Shown here in pieces: positions 40,625-50,246 of a stretch of 64,000 nt of DNA. The stretch lies in the NCBI GenBank assembly GCA_017643025.1, contig JAEPOG010000002.1:124001-188000 (forward strand), written 5' to 3'. The translations under genes were made by a program, and so were the position numbers. Source of the stretch: Rhizobiaceae bacterium (GTDB lineage: Bacteria; Pseudomonadota; Alphaproteobacteria; Rhizobiales; Rhizobiaceae). The notes under the pieces were generated by a model. The model made no database searches and was not told the DNA's origin. It was given only the letters and a program-made list of their open reading frames with translations. The first letter of the stretch is position 1, and the number at the start of each line of letters is the position of its first letter.

Positions 40625-41236
40625 TCATCCGTTCAGCGTGCCCTTGGTGGACGGTATCGCGCCCGCCTGTCGCGGATCGATCTCGCAAGCTGTCCGCAGC
40701 ACCCGCGCCACCGCCTTGAAACAGGTCTCGGCGATGTGATGGCTGTTGTCGCCATAGTGGTTGGCGATGTGCAGCGTGACACCGGCGTTCTGCGCCAGAG
40801 CGTGGAAGAACTCGCGGAATAGCTCGGTGTCGAATGCGCCGATCTTCGGCGAAGGGAAGGCGGCTTTCCAGACCAGGTAGGGCCGGCCGGAAATGTCGAT
40901 GGCCGCGCGGGTCAGCGTTTCGTCCATGGCCAGATCGATCGAAGCATAACGCGTCACGCCGGCGCGATCGCCGAGCGCCTTTGCCAGCGCCTGGCCGATC
41001 GCGATGCCCGTGTCCTCCACCGTGTGGTGGTCGTCGATATGGCGGTCGCCGTCGGCCTTCACGGTCATGTCGATCAGCGAATGGCGCGACAACTGCTCCA
41101 GCATGTGATCGAAGAAACCGATGCCCGTGGCGATATCGGACTTGCCCGCACCGTCGAGGTCGACGCTCACCGCAATCGCGGTTTCATTCGTCTTGCGGTC
41201 AACGCTTGCGCGCCGCGCTTTGCTGGCGGAAGCCAT
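40625..41236 (-). CDS. hisB: Imidazoleglycerol-phosphate dehydratase
   Basis: 203 aa, monofunctional (no phosphatase domain). Mn-binding motifs [21 protein letters not shown] and the C-terminal SHHIAE...FKA are intact. First gene of the minus-strand his cluster seen here. Confidence 0.98.
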   Translation of the reverse strand: MASASKARRASVDRKTNETAIAVSVDLDGAGKSDIATGIGFFDHMLEQLSRHSLIDMTVKADGDRHIDDHHTVEDTGIAIGQALAKALGDRAGVTRYASIDLAMDETLTRAAIDISGRPYLVWKAAFPSPKIGAFDTELFREFFHALAQNAGVTLHIANHYGDNSHHIAETCFKAVARVLRTACEIDPRQAGAIPSTKGTLNG

Positions 41237-41328
41237 GTCTGTCGTTCCCGGCCGTTGAAATGCGCCAGCGTCTTATCAGCCAAGCCAGCCAATATCCAGA
41301 ACCTCGCGCCACCCGTGAAAGCGGGCAG

Positions 41329-41357
41329 TTTGCATTCGCGGGCCCGTTGCATACATA
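41329..41357 (+). promoter_or_regulatory. Candidate sigma-70-type promoter for hslV
   Basis: TTTGCA (41329-41334) and TACATA (41352-41357) with a 17-nt spacer, 52 nt upstream of the hslV ATG. A heat-shock (RpoH) promoter would be expected too; a GTTGAAA at ~41255 is the only hint. Confidence 0.4.
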
Positions 41358-41409
41358 ACCGGCCAACGCCAACATCCGAGCGGCCCGCGCCGCCCCTCCG
41401 GAGACAATC

Positions 41410-41958
41410 ATGAGCGAGCAGCAATCCATGCATGCGACGACCATCGTGACCGTGCGCAAGGGCGGCAAGGTGGTGATCGCGGGCGACGGCCAGGTGAGCT
41501 TCGGCCAGACGATCATGAAGGGCAACGCGCGCAAGGTGCGCCGGCTGGGCAAGGGCAACGTGATCGCAGGTTTTGCCGGGGCGACGGCGGACGCCTTCAC
41601 CCTGCTTGAGCGGCTGGAAGCCAAACTCGAGCAATATCCCGACCAGCTGATGCGGGCCTGCGTGGAACTCGCCAAGGACTGGCGCACCGACCGCTATCTG
41701 CGGCGGCTGGAAGCCATGATGCTCGTCGCCGACAAGTCGGTCACGCTGGCGCTGACCGGCAATGGCGACGTGCTGGAGCCGGAACACGGCGTGATGGCGA
41801 TCGGTTCGGGCGGCAACTACGCGCTGGCGGCCGGCCGGGCGCTTATCGACACCGACATGGACGCGGAGGAAATCGCACGCCGCGCCATGCAGATCGCGGC
41901 AGACATCTGCGTCTACACCAACCAGAGCATCGTCGTGGAAACGCTCGATGCCGAATAG
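41410..41958 (+). CDS. hslV: ATP-dependent protease subunit HslV
   Basis: 182 aa threonine protease of HslUV. The catalytic Thr follows the propeptide ([13 protein letters not shown]; processing before TTIVTV). HslUV degrades misfolded proteins. The GNAT gene overlaps its 3' end by 11 nt. Confidence 0.98.
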   Translation: MSEQQSMHATTIVTVRKGGKVVIAGDGQVSFGQTIMKGNARKVRRLGKGNVIAGFAGATADAFTLLERLEAKLEQYPDQLMRACVELAKDWRTDRYLRRLEAMMLVADKSVTLALTGNGDVLEPEHGVMAIGSGGNYALAAGRALIDTDMDAEEIARRAMQIAADICVYTNQSIVVETLDAE

Positions 41959-42490
41959 CGGTTTCGATATCGCCTTCAGGCCGGTAACGCCGGACGACTA
42001 TCCCGTGCTGCGCGACTGGCTGAAACGTCCCCACATGCGCGAATGGTGGGGCGACCCGGAGGAAGAGCTGGGGTTCATCGTCGACATGGTCGAAGGCCGC
42101 GACACGACGCGACCCTTCATCATCCTGCTAGCCGGCGATGCGATCGGTTACATCCAGTACTGGCATATCGGCCATCACCAGAACGAGACCTGGGTGAAAG
42201 ACAATCCCTGGCTGATGGAGTTCCCTGCCGATGCGGTCGGCGTCGATCTCTCCATCGGCGACCCGGACCGGCTTTCAAAGGGTATCGGCACGGCGGCGCT
42301 CAGGGCCTTCACCGGAATGCTCAGGGAGCAGGGGTTCGAGACGATTATCATCGACCCCGACCCGGACAATGGCCGCGCCGTGCGCGCTTATGAAAAGGCC
42401 GGCTACGCGCCCGTTCCACATCTGAAGGGCCGCACCGAGGGGGTTCTCCTCATGCAGCACAGCCTGAACGCAAACGAGACTCACCCATGA
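41948..42490 (+). CDS. GNAT-family N-acetyltransferase between hslV and hslU
   Basis: 180 aa of the AAC(6')/IucB-like GNAT group: DYPVLRDWL and REWWGDP at the N-terminus, acetyl-CoA loop near [14 protein letters not shown] (~112-125), and [16 protein letters not shown]. Substrate unknown; an antibiotic-resistance role should not be assumed. Overlaps hslV by 11 nt and hslU by 4 nt. Confidence 0.88.
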   Translation: MPNSGFDIAFRPVTPDDYPVLRDWLKRPHMREWWGDPEEELGFIVDMVEGRDTTRPFIILLAGDAIGYIQYWHIGHHQNETWVKDNPWLMEFPADAVGVDLSIGDPDRLSKGIGTAALRAFTGMLREQGFETIIIDPDPDNGRAVRAYEKAGYAPVPHLKGRTEGVLLMQHSLNANETHP

Positions 42491-43797
42491 CCACGTTTTC
42501 CCCGCGCGAGATCGTTTCCGAACTCGACCGTTACATTATCGGCCAGAAGGACGCTAAGCGCGCTGTCGCCATCGCGCTGCGCAACCGCTGGCGCAGGCAG
42601 CAGCTCGAAGGCGCCATGCGCGAGGAGGTGATGCCGAAGAACATCCTGATGATCGGGCCGACCGGCGTCGGCAAGACCGAGATCTCGCGCCGGCTGGCGC
42701 GGCTGGCCGGCGCTCCCTTCATCAAGGTCGAGGCGACGAAATTCACGGAGGTCGGTTATGTCGGCCGCGATGTGGAACAGATCATCCGTGATCTGGTCGA
42801 GGTCGCTATCGGCCTGGTGCGCGAGAAGATGCGCGAAGAGGTGAAGGCCCGCGCCCACATGAATGCCGAAGAACGGGTTCTCGACGCGCTGGTCGGCAAG
42901 ACCGCCAGCCCGGCGACGCGCGAGTCCTTCCGCCGCAAGCTGCGCGACAACGAGCTCGATGACAGCGAGATCGAGATCGAGGTCTCTGACACGGGCGGCG
43001 GCATGCCGAATTTCGAGATTCCGGGCATGCCCGGCGCCAATATCGGCGTGCTCAACATCAACGACATGCTCCAAAAGGCGATGGGCGGTCAGCGCACCAA
43101 GACGCGCAAGACGACAGTCAAGGATTCATACGCCCACCTGATCAACGACGAGTCCGACAAGCTGCTCGACGAAGACGAGGTGGTGCAGCAGGCGCTGTCC
43201 AACACGCAAAACGATGGCATCGTGTTCCTCGACGAGATCGACAAGATCGCGGCGCGTGACGGCGGCATGGGCGCCGGCGTGTCACGCGAGGGCGTGCAGC
43301 GCGACCTGCTGCCGCTGGTCGAGGGAACGACTGTCGCCACCAAATACGGGCCGATCAAGACCGACCACATCCTCTTCATCGCCTCCGGCGCGTTCCACGT
43401 GTCGAAGCCGTCCGACCTGCTGCCCGAACTGCAGGGCCGGCTGCCGATCCGTGTCGAGCTCAGGGCGCTCGACAAGAACGATTTCCGCCGCATCCTCACT
43501 GAAACCGAGGCCAGCCTGATCAAGCAGTACATCGCCCTGATGAATACGGAGGGGCTGTCGCTCACATTCACCGAGGACGCGATCGACGCGCTCGCCGAAA
43601 TCGCGGTCGGCCTCAACGCCAGCGTGGAGAATATCGGCGCGCGGCGGCTGCAAACGGTGATGGAGCGGGTGCTCGACGACATTTCGTTCAACGCGCCCGA
43701 CAGCAGTGACACGGAAGTCACAATCGACGCGGAATATGTGAACAAGCACGTCGGCGATCTCGCCAAGAACACAGATTTGTCGCGATTCATCCTCTAG
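42487..43797 (+). CDS. hslU: HslUV ATPase subunit HslU
   Basis: 436 aa AAA+ unfoldase. Walker A GPTGVGKT (57-64), Walker [13 protein letters not shown] (~245), I-domain between, and a C-terminal DLSRFIL tail that docks in HslV. Confidence 0.98.
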   Translation: MTTFSPREIVSELDRYIIGQKDAKRAVAIALRNRWRRQQLEGAMREEVMPKNILMIGPTGVGKTEISRRLARLAGAPFIKVEATKFTEVGYVGRDVEQIIRDLVEVAIGLVREKMREEVKARAHMNAEERVLDALVGKTASPATRESFRRKLRDNELDDSEIEIEVSDTGGGMPNFEIPGMPGANIGVLNINDMLQKAMGGQRTKTRKTTVKDSYAHLINDESDKLLDEDEVVQQALSNTQNDGIVFLDEIDKIAARDGGMGAGVSREGVQRDLLPLVEGTTVATKYGPIKTDHILFIASGAFHVSKPSDLLPELQGRLPIRVELRALDKNDFRRILTETEASLIKQYIALMNTEGLSLTFTEDAIDALAEIAVGLNASVENIGARRLQTVMERVLDDISFNAPDSSDTEVTIDAEYVNKHVGDLAKNTDLSRFIL

Positions 43798-43933
43798 TGC
43801 GGCTCAGCGGCCGGCCCTGCCCAATTGCGCGGGAGTGGTCTTCCTCGCGAAAATGTGGTTGACCCTAGGTCGACAGGCTTGCCGCTCGTTTCTAAGTTTG
43901 CGGCTACTTCCGAAAATCGGGCTGAGGCGATCA

Positions 43934-44893
43934 ATGAAATTGCGGGCGGCGCTGCCACTGCTGGTCTTGTTCAGCCTCACCCTAGGCAGCGCCAATGCGG
44001 CTACCCTCGTACCCGAGGGCAACCGCAACGCCAGACAACCTGACATTCCCTACGGCTCCAGCAGCCGGACACGCGCGGCCAACACCACCTACGAGGCCAA
44101 GTACAACCGCGTGCTGACGCTGCTGCGGGAGGACGAGCAGCTTCGGTCGAAGATCGTGCGGACTGCAAAGCAGTACGGCATCGATCCGATCCATATCGTC
44201 GGCGCGATCGTCGGCGAGCACACCTACAATGTCGACGTCTACGACCGTCTGCAGACCTACTACGTCAAGGCCATCTCCTACCTGCAAAGCGCGGTTACCT
44301 TCCGGTACAACGGCGAAAACGTTGGCGATTTTGTTGAGCGGCCGCAGTTCGAGGAGTGCGCGGACGCAGATGGCAGCTACGAGCTGTGGTCATGCCGCGA
44401 AGCGGTCTGGAACGCCAAGTTCCGGGGCAAGACCGTCGATGGAACGAAATTCCCGGACGACCGCTTCGGAGCGGTGTTCTTCCAGCCCTTCTATGCCGGC
44501 CAGACATTCGGCATCGGACAGCTGAACCCGCTGACGGCGCTGCAGATGAGCGATATCGTCAACAAGACTTCGGGTTTGCCGCGGCTGAACCACAACCGCC
44601 CGGCCGAAGTCTACAGAACGATCATGGATCCGGATATGTCGCTTGCCTACATGGCGGCGGCGCTCAAGGTGTCGATTGACGCCTATAGCCGCATCGCCGG
44701 CTTCGACATCTCGAAGAACCCCGGCATCACTGCGACGCTATACAATATCGGCGACCCCGAAGCGCGGGCGCGGGCGCTCAAGGCGGAAAACAACACGCGC
44801 AGGCGGCGCGGCCAGGGCCCCCGCATGCCGCGCGAGAACTACTATGGCTGGCTGGTCAACGAGAAGATCGAAGAACTGCGAGCGCTGTTCTAG
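43934..44893 (+). CDS. DUF1402 exported protein
   Basis: 319 aa. Signal peptide 1-23 (KLRAALPLLVLFSLTLGSANA). The remaining domain (VRTAKQYGIDPIHIVGAIVGEH, GQTFGIGQLNPLTALQMSD, YMAAALKV) has a lysozyme-like pattern with a Glu after VG and matches the Rhizobiales DUF1402 family; a lytic-transglycosylase role is a guess. ATG 43934 chosen for the signal peptide. Its TAG and the convergent xre stop share a CTAG. Confidence 0.85.
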   Translation: MKLRAALPLLVLFSLTLGSANAATLVPEGNRNARQPDIPYGSSSRTRAANTTYEAKYNRVLTLLREDEQLRSKIVRTAKQYGIDPIHIVGAIVGEHTYNVDVYDRLQTYYVKAISYLQSAVTFRYNGENVGDFVERPQFEECADADGSYELWSCREAVWNAKFRGKTVDGTKFPDDRFGAVFFQPFYAGQTFGIGQLNPLTALQMSDIVNKTSGLPRLNHNRPAEVYRTIMDPDMSLAYMAAALKVSIDAYSRIAGFDISKNPGITATLYNIGDPEARARALKAENNTRRRRGQGPRMPRENYYGWLVNEKIEELRALF

Positions 44894-45255
44894 GCTCGAC
44901 CGCGCCGGGCGGTCACCAGGGCCGTCAATTCCTCCAGATCGGTTTCCGAGAGTTCGGCGATAGCGTCGGCTACCGTATTGGCGAATTCTGTAGCCTGCGG
45001 CGACAGGCCGGCGGTGCCAACCACGACGCGCGGGTCCGAGGCAGCCGCCAGCCGCTGCAATTCCTCGGCTTCGTCCCAGATGACGTTGAAAAAGCCGATG
45101 ATCTTCTGGACCATCGCCCAGCTTGGAGCGCCGCGATGGCCATGCTCCAGCGCCGAGAGGTAGGCAGCGCTGACGCCAAGCGCGGCCGCCATTTCCCGCT
45201 GAGTGATACCACGTTCGCGGCGCAACTGCCGCAGCCGCTCACCGAACGGTGTCAC
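44890..45255 (-). CDS. XRE-family transcriptional regulator
   Basis: 121 aa. N-terminal Cro/CI HTH (~5-60: FGERLRQLRRERGITQREMAAALGVSAAYLSALEHG is the span; key TQREMA and SAAYLS). The C-terminal ~60 residues form a helical tail. GTG 45255 overlaps the smr stop (GTGA), so it is co-translated with mltA-smr. Its target is unknown. Confidence 0.88.
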   Translation of the reverse strand: MTPFGERLRQLRRERGITQREMAAALGVSAAYLSALEHGHRGAPSWAMVQKIIGFFNVIWDEAEELQRLAAASDPRVVVGTAGLSPQATEFANTVADAIAELSETDLEELTALVTARRGRA

Positions 45256-45806
45256 CTGCCATCTCCCCGGCGCCGCAGGCGCACATAGATCGCGCCATCG
45301 CCGCCGTGCTTGCGCGATGCGGCGGTATGGCCGCCAACCAGCGCGCGAAAAGGCCCAGTGGCGAACCATGAGGGAACCGCGCGGCGCAACACGCCATCGC
45401 TCGCCGGCGATGATCCCTTGCCGGTTATCACCAGCACATGGCGCAAGCCTTCTGCATGGGCCCGGTGCAGGAAGGAGAGCAGAAGGCCATGCGCCTCGGA
45501 TTGCCTGAGGCCATGCAGGTCGATGCGCGCTTCCAGTGGCAGTCTTCCCTTGGCAATGCGGGCGCGCGTCTTGGTATCGATGGCGCCGGGCGCGACTGGC
45601 GCCGCAGGCGCCGGGGGTTGCTGCTCGGGAGCGGGGAGCGCTTTGCCCGGACGCGTCTTGGCAGCCGGACCCGGCTCGGCGGCGATTTCGTCATCCTCGT
45701 CGGGCGGCGTGTTACCCGGCAAAGGCGTGACCGTGCGCGCTACGCGGCCCCAAAGGATACGGTCCTCGCTGCTCAGCCTGGCGCCGGATCTTCGCGTCAC
45801 GCCCAT
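45252..45806 (-). CDS. Smr/MutS2-domain protein
   Basis: 184 aa. Pro-rich linker (45-75) followed by an Smr domain (~88-178: RIDLHGLRQSEAH, HVLVITGKGS), a nicking endonuclease fold. Standalone Smr proteins act in mRNA/ribosome rescue or DNA processing. Overlaps mltA by 10 nt and xre by 4 nt. Confidence 0.92.
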   Translation of the reverse strand: MGVTRRSGARLSSEDRILWGRVARTVTPLPGNTPPDEDDEIAAEPGPAAKTRPGKALPAPEQQPPAPAAPVAPGAIDTKTRARIAKGRLPLEARIDLHGLRQSEAHGLLLSFLHRAHAEGLRHVLVITGKGSSPASDGVLRRAVPSWFATGPFRALVGGHTAASRKHGGDGAIYVRLRRRGDGR

Positions 45807-46900
45807 GCCTCCGCCAGTGCGGCCGGAACGAGGACGTGAAATTGCGCTTCGTGGCGAACAACGCCGGCGATTTCACCGGCAGCTGGGCCGGAACCTGCGA
45901 ACAGGTCGCCCCGGGCGGCGCCCACAATTGCCGAGCCGGTATCCTGCGCGATCATCAGGCGACGGAAGGCGTTGCCGCCGAAGGCGCGCAAAGTGGGAGC
46001 ATCGATGAAAAAGGGGGTCGCGAAGGTATGCAACAAGCGGTCGACGGCAATCGACCGGCCTGCGGTCAAAGGTACCTTGGCGGCGGCGATCGGGCCCAAA
46101 TCCTCGTCCTCGACCGCACGCTCCGCGAAAAAGATGAAGGATCGGTTTTGCCACAGGATCTCGTCAATGCGATCCGGGTGAGTCGCCAGCCAGGCCCGGA
46201 TCGACTGCATGGTCACCTTTTCGAGCGGAATTTCGCCGCTATCCGCCAGCACCCGGCCGATCCCGGTGAAGGGATGACCGCTTTTCGCCGCATAGGTGAT
46301 GCGCCGGGTCGCACCGTCCGGAAAGACAAGCCGCGCGGCGCCCTGCACGTGGATGAAGAAGAGATCGACACGGTCGGCCAGCCAGGCGATTTCGAGGCCC
46401 CGGCCAGCCAGGGCGCCCGACTCGATCGCGCGGCGATCGAAATATTCGGTCAGTGCGCCGGCACCGGCCCTCGCGAAACGGAACGACGGGTCGATGCCGG
46501 CGGGACGATTTGTTTCGTCGATCTCGACCAGGTCATCGGGACGCGCATAGACCGGGTAGCGGAATTCTTCGGATTGGGTATCTGACGCCCGCGCTATCGG
46601 CTCATAAAAGCCTGTGACGAGACCCGGCTTGCTGTCGTGAGTGCGGATCAGAAACGGACGGAAATGCCGCTCGAAAAAGCCGCGCGCAGCAAGCGGGGCG
46701 GTGATCTCGGCGCGCCTCGCATCGTCGAAGGCCGGCCCGAACGCTTCTGGAGCAATGCCGAGCGAACCGGCGCGATAGGGTTTGACCTCGACGCGGAAAG
46801 CGGAGCGGCGGAATGCGCCAAAAGCCGCCAAGTGGTCGTCATCGGCCCATCCGGGCAGATCGTCGAACGTCTCAGCCTGAAAAATCGCAGGAGACGGCAC
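45797..46900 (-). CDS. mltA: Membrane-bound lytic murein transglycosylase A domain protein, no signal peptide
   Basis: 367 aa. MltA domain (~65-255) followed by a 3D domain (C-terminal, RLMIAQDTGSAIVGAARGDLF with Asp residues). It should cleave peptidoglycan to anhydro-muropeptides. The GTG at 46900 is preceded in frame by TAG, so no upstream signal peptide exists, and the N-terminus (MPSPAIFQAETF) is not hydrophobic. Confidence 0.9.
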   Translation of the reverse strand: MPSPAIFQAETFDDLPGWADDDHLAAFGAFRRSAFRVEVKPYRAGSLGIAPEAFGPAFDDARRAEITAPLAARGFFERHFRPFLIRTHDSKPGLVTGFYEPIARASDTQSEEFRYPVYARPDDLVEIDETNRPAGIDPSFRFARAGAGALTEYFDRRAIESGALAGRGLEIAWLADRVDLFFIHVQGAARLVFPDGATRRITYAAKSGHPFTGIGRVLADSGEIPLEKVTMQSIRAWLATHPDRIDEILWQNRSFIFFAERAVEDEDLGPIAAAKVPLTAGRSIAVDRLLHTFATPFFIDAPTLRAFGGNAFRRLMIAQDTGSAIVGAARGDLFAGSGPAAGEIAGVVRHEAQFHVLVPAALAEAWA

Positions 46901-46924
46901 CTAATCAGTCCGCCCTGCTGCGGC

Positions 46925-47629
46925 TCAGTCTTCGGCCTCGGTCGCCACCAGCTTCCAGTTCGGATCGCTGGAGCGCGTGTCGCGCGCAAAGGTCCAGACA
47001 TCCTTGACCTCGGCCACCGTTTCCGGATCGCCGTCGATAACCTCGCCGCCCTTGTCGAGCGTGGCCGAGATGAGCTCGCTGACGATGCGAAGCGTGATAT
47101 GCGCCTCGGTTCCCTTCATCTCGGCGGAGACGATGTCGGCCTTGTCGATGCCCACAAAGGAGGACTGGATCTTCTCCGAGCGCGACTCGCGATCGGAGAT
47201 CGCCGCAACGAAGCCATCATAAACATCGCGCGACAGGAGATTCTTGAGGGTGCGGCGGTCGCCATCGGCATATGCCATCACGATCATCTCGTAAGCCAGC
47301 TTGGCCCCCTCGATGAAGCTCTTGGGCTCGAAATCGGGCTCGGCGTCCCTGATGGCGCGCAGGCCCTTGTTGAGGTCGGTATCCGGCTTGGCCACCGCAT
47401 CGATATCGGCGTAGACATCCGGCGCATCGGCGGCGTCCTTGCGCCGCGGCAGCGACACCACATTCTCGGGCGGAGCCGATTTGTCCTGTTCGCGCGAGCG
47501 GCTGGCCGTGTACGGGTCGAACGGAGGACGCTCATTGCCCGTGCGGCGGCCGAGCACGTTGCGCAGCTGGAAAAAGATCACGACTGCTGCGACGAGGAAG
47601 AAGATCGTTCCGAAGTCAAAAAATTCCAT
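46925..47629 (-). CDS. Tim44/TimA family inner-membrane protein
   Basis: 234 aa. One N-terminal membrane segment (~5-24), a charged linker (~25-85), then a Tim44-like C-terminal domain (~90-232). Bacterial homologues (TimA) are linked to membrane protein quality control. ATG 47629 is preferred over TTG 47641; GGCGGA lies just upstream. First gene of tim44-mltA-smr-xre. Confidence 0.9.
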   Translation of the reverse strand: MEFFDFGTIFFLVAAVVIFFQLRNVLGRRTGNERPPFDPYTASRSREQDKSAPPENVVSLPRRKDAADAPDVYADIDAVAKPDTDLNKGLRAIRDAEPDFEPKSFIEGAKLAYEMIVMAYADGDRRTLKNLLSRDVYDGFVAAISDRESRSEKIQSSFVGIDKADIVSAEMKGTEAHITLRIVSELISATLDKGGEVIDGDPETVAEVKDVWTFARDTRSSDPNWKLVATEAED

Positions 47630-47822
47630 CGAGTCCGCCAATAGCCGGGGCTTGCGCGTTCATTCTTCGGCCCATCTGGTGCAGCCGAATGCGGCGCTTT
47701 CATTCCCGTCCCATATAGAACGCACGATGCAATCATTCAAATCAAGTTGCCGAATCCCTATTTGTCGGCAATCTGCCCGATTCCAACTGGCGTGATCGCG
47801 CTCCGAAAGGACTTCCGAAGCT

Positions 47823-48293
47823 TTGCCCCTTTCCCTGATCCCATTCCTGCTACTCGCGGTACCGCTTGCAGAAATCGCTACCTTTGTCGTCGTGGGAGGT
47901 CAGATCGGCGTTTTGGCGACGATCGGCCTTGTCCTGGCGACGGCGGTGACAGGTTCGATTCTCCTGCGAATACAAGGTTTCGGCGTGATGGCGCGCATCC
48001 GCGCCAGCCTCGACGCCGGCGGCATGCCCGGGCGCGACCTCGTGCACGGATTCATGATCATGGCGGCAGGACTGCTGCTGCTGACGCCAGGTTTCATCAC
48101 CGACACCGTCGGCCTGCTGCTTTTCGTGCCGGCGATCCGGGACCTGGCGTGGTCGCTCGTGCGCGACAGGGTGGTCGTGGCAGCCTCGGCGCCGCGGCGC
48201 GGTCCCGGCGGACGCACGATCGATCTCGATGCAGATGAATTCGAACGCGATACGCCCAACCGGCGCGGCAGCGGCGGCGACCGGCTGAACTGA
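47823..48293 (+). CDS. fxsA: FxsA family membrane protein
   Basis: 156 aa, three or four hydrophobic segments (~3-22, ~28-47, ~75-105) then a charged tail. LIPFLLLAVPLAEI and LLLTPGFITDTVGLLLFVPAIR are family hallmarks. FxsA relieves phage T7 exclusion in E. coli; the native role is unknown. TTG start with AAAGGA upstream. Divergent from tim44. Confidence 0.92.
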   Translation: MPLSLIPFLLLAVPLAEIATFVVVGGQIGVLATIGLVLATAVTGSILLRIQGFGVMARIRASLDAGGMPGRDLVHGFMIMAAGLLLLTPGFITDTVGLLLFVPAIRDLAWSLVRDRVVVAASAPRRGPGGRTIDLDADEFERDTPNRRGSGGDRLN

Positions 48294-48401
48294 CGCCGGC
48301 CCAAGGGCCATAAATTCTTGTCACGATGGGCTACCCATGCTAGCAGCCCCGCCAATTCGGGCGAGGCCGCCGCGCGGCCGGTATCAAAGGAATTCCGCCA
48401 C

Positions 48402-48911
48402 ATGGCAAAGGACAGCATGGGTAATGTCGGTGCGGCAGCTGCCGCCCAGCCGGGCCAGAACGCAGTGATCAACATTCACGCGCAATACGTGAAGGACCTG
48501 TCGTTCGAGAGCCCAGGCGCGCCGCATTCCCTGAAGGGCCGCGACAAGCCGCCGGCAATCAACATCAACGTCAACGTCAACGCCAACCCGTTGTCGGACA
48601 AGGAATACGACGTCATCCTGACGCTGAACGCACAGGCGACATACGACAAGGACGTGCTGTTCAACGCCGAACTGATCTATGGCGGCGTGTTCAAGATCGA
48701 CGGTTTCCCGCAGGAACACATGCTGCCGATACTCTTCATCGAGTGCCCGCGGCTGCTTTTCCCGTTTGCACGCCAGATCATCTCCGACGCTACACGCAAT
48801 GGCGGCTTCCCGCCGCTCATGATCGACCCGATCGACTTCGCCAAGATGTTCCAGCAGCGTATGGCCGAGGAGCAGGCGAAAGGCCAAGGCGCTAAGCCCC
48901 TCGCCAACTAA
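48402..48911 (+). CDS. secB: Protein-export chaperone SecB
   Basis: 169 aa cytosolic tetrameric chaperone that delivers preproteins to SecA. The [32 protein letters not shown] region is the signature (central [10 protein letters not shown]). Unusually regular INVNVNVNA stretch at ~50-58. ATG 48402 chosen for homology ([10 protein letters not shown]). Confidence 0.98.
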   Translation: MAKDSMGNVGAAAAAQPGQNAVINIHAQYVKDLSFESPGAPHSLKGRDKPPAININVNVNANPLSDKEYDVILTLNAQATYDKDVLFNAELIYGGVFKIDGFPQEHMLPILFIECPRLLFPFARQIISDATRNGGFPPLMIDPIDFAKMFQQRMAEEQAKGQGAKPLAN

Positions 48912-48928
48912 AGCAGGTATTGAGAAGG

Positions 48929-49630
48929 TCAGGCCGCTTCGGTCAGGCGCCAGATCGCCGTTTCGCCGAGCTTCGCTATCAAATTCCGATGCGCATCGCG
49001 CTCCGCCTCGCTGAGGCGGGGCTGCAACGGGGTCGGGCGCGGGCCGACCGTCACCGAAACGGCGATGCTCTCCGTTCCGTGCTCGTGCGACACGGAAACT
49101 TCAAGGCCTAGCGCCGCCTGCCGGCCGCCGGCCAACTCGATATAGACCTCCGCCAAGAGCTCCGAATCGAGTAACGCGCCGTGAAGCGTCCGATGCGTGT
49201 TATCGACGCCATATCTCTTGCACAGCGCGTCGAGCGAATTCGGACCCATCGGATGTTTGCGCCTGGCGAGCGCCAGCGTATCGACGACGAGCTCCGGGAC
49301 AACGGGGTCAGCACCAATCCTTGCGAGTTCGGCGTTGATGAACGCCACATCGAATCCGGCATTGTGGGCGACGATGTGCGCGCCGTCGATAAACTCCAGA
49401 AATGCAGGGGCAATGTCGGCGAAAGTCGGCTTGCCGACCAGGTCGGCGTCCCTGATGCCGTGAACGGCGGCTGCCTCGTGATGGATCTGCCGGTTGCCCG
49501 GATTGATGTATTCATGAAACGTCCGGCCGGTGGGGAACTTGTTCACCAGCTCGACCGCGCCGAGCTCGATGATGCGGTCGAGCCTCTCGTCCAGGCCGGT
49601 GGTTTCCGTGTCCAGGATAATCTCGCGCAT
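48929..49630 (-). CDS. dnaQ: DNA polymerase III epsilon subunit (proofreading exonuclease)
   Basis: 233 aa DEDDh 3'-5' exonuclease. Exo I LDTETTGLD, Exo II HNAGFDVAF, Exo III LHGALLDSELL are intact. A C-terminal tail for polymerase binding is present. Last gene of ppsR-maf-aroE-coaE-dnaQ. Confidence 0.97.
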   Translation of the reverse strand: MREIILDTETTGLDERLDRIIELGAVELVNKFPTGRTFHEYINPGNRQIHHEAAAVHGIRDADLVGKPTFADIAPAFLEFIDGAHIVAHNAGFDVAFINAELARIGADPVVPELVVDTLALARRKHPMGPNSLDALCKRYGVDNTHRTLHGALLDSELLAEVYIELAGGRQAALGLEVSVSHEHGTESIAVSVTVGPRPTPLQPRLSEAERDAHRNLIAKLGETAIWRLTEAA

Positions 49631-49648
49631 TGAAACCTTTCCGCGGTG

Positions 49649-50242
49649 TCAGCCGCGGTCGCGGCTGCGCAAGGTCCTGATGACATGGCGGACGGCATCA
49701 CGCGCCGCGTCCATGCCAGCACCGGTGTCGATGACGAAGTCTGCGTTGCGACGCTTTTCCCGGTCGGACACCTGATTCGCGAGTATGGCGGCGAATTTCT
49801 GCGGGGTCATCCCCGGCCGCGCCATTACCCGCTGCTTCTGCACATCAGCGGAGGCGGTAACGACCAGAATGTCGTCGACCCGGTCCGTTCCCCCCGTTTC
49901 GAAAAGCAGGGGAATGTCGAGCACAATGAGCGGCGTCTTCTGGGCGCGGTGGCGCGCCACGAACGCGTCCTGATCGGCCCGCACCAGCGGATGGACGATT
50001 TCGCCCAGTTTGCGCAATGCTTCCGGATCATCGAGCACTGCCGCCGATAGGCGCTGGCGGTCGACCTTGCCTCCCACCACCGTGCCCGGAAAGGCCGCCG
50101 CGATTTTGGCGGCCGCTGGACCAGCGTAGAGTCGATGCACGGTTTCGTCGGAATCGTGTACCGGAATGCCCTCGTCGGCAAACATCCGCGCCGTTGTGGA
50201 CTTGCCCATTCCGATCGAGCCGGTGAGGCCGAGAATGATCAT
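49649..50242 (-). CDS. coaE: Dephospho-CoA kinase
   Basis: Last step of CoA synthesis. 197 aa; P-loop GSIGMGKS (8-15) at the very N-terminus fixes the ATG at 50242. LDIPLLFETG is a family motif. Followed 18 nt later by dnaQ. Confidence 0.97.
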   Translation of the reverse strand: MIILGLTGSIGMGKSTTARMFADEGIPVHDSDETVHRLYAGPAAAKIAAAFPGTVVGGKVDRQRLSAAVLDDPEALRKLGEIVHPLVRADQDAFVARHRAQKTPLIVLDIPLLFETGGTDRVDDILVVTASADVQKQRVMARPGMTPQKFAAILANQVSDREKRRNADFVIDTGAGMDAARDAVRHVIRTLRSRDRG

Positions 50243-50246
50243 CGAA

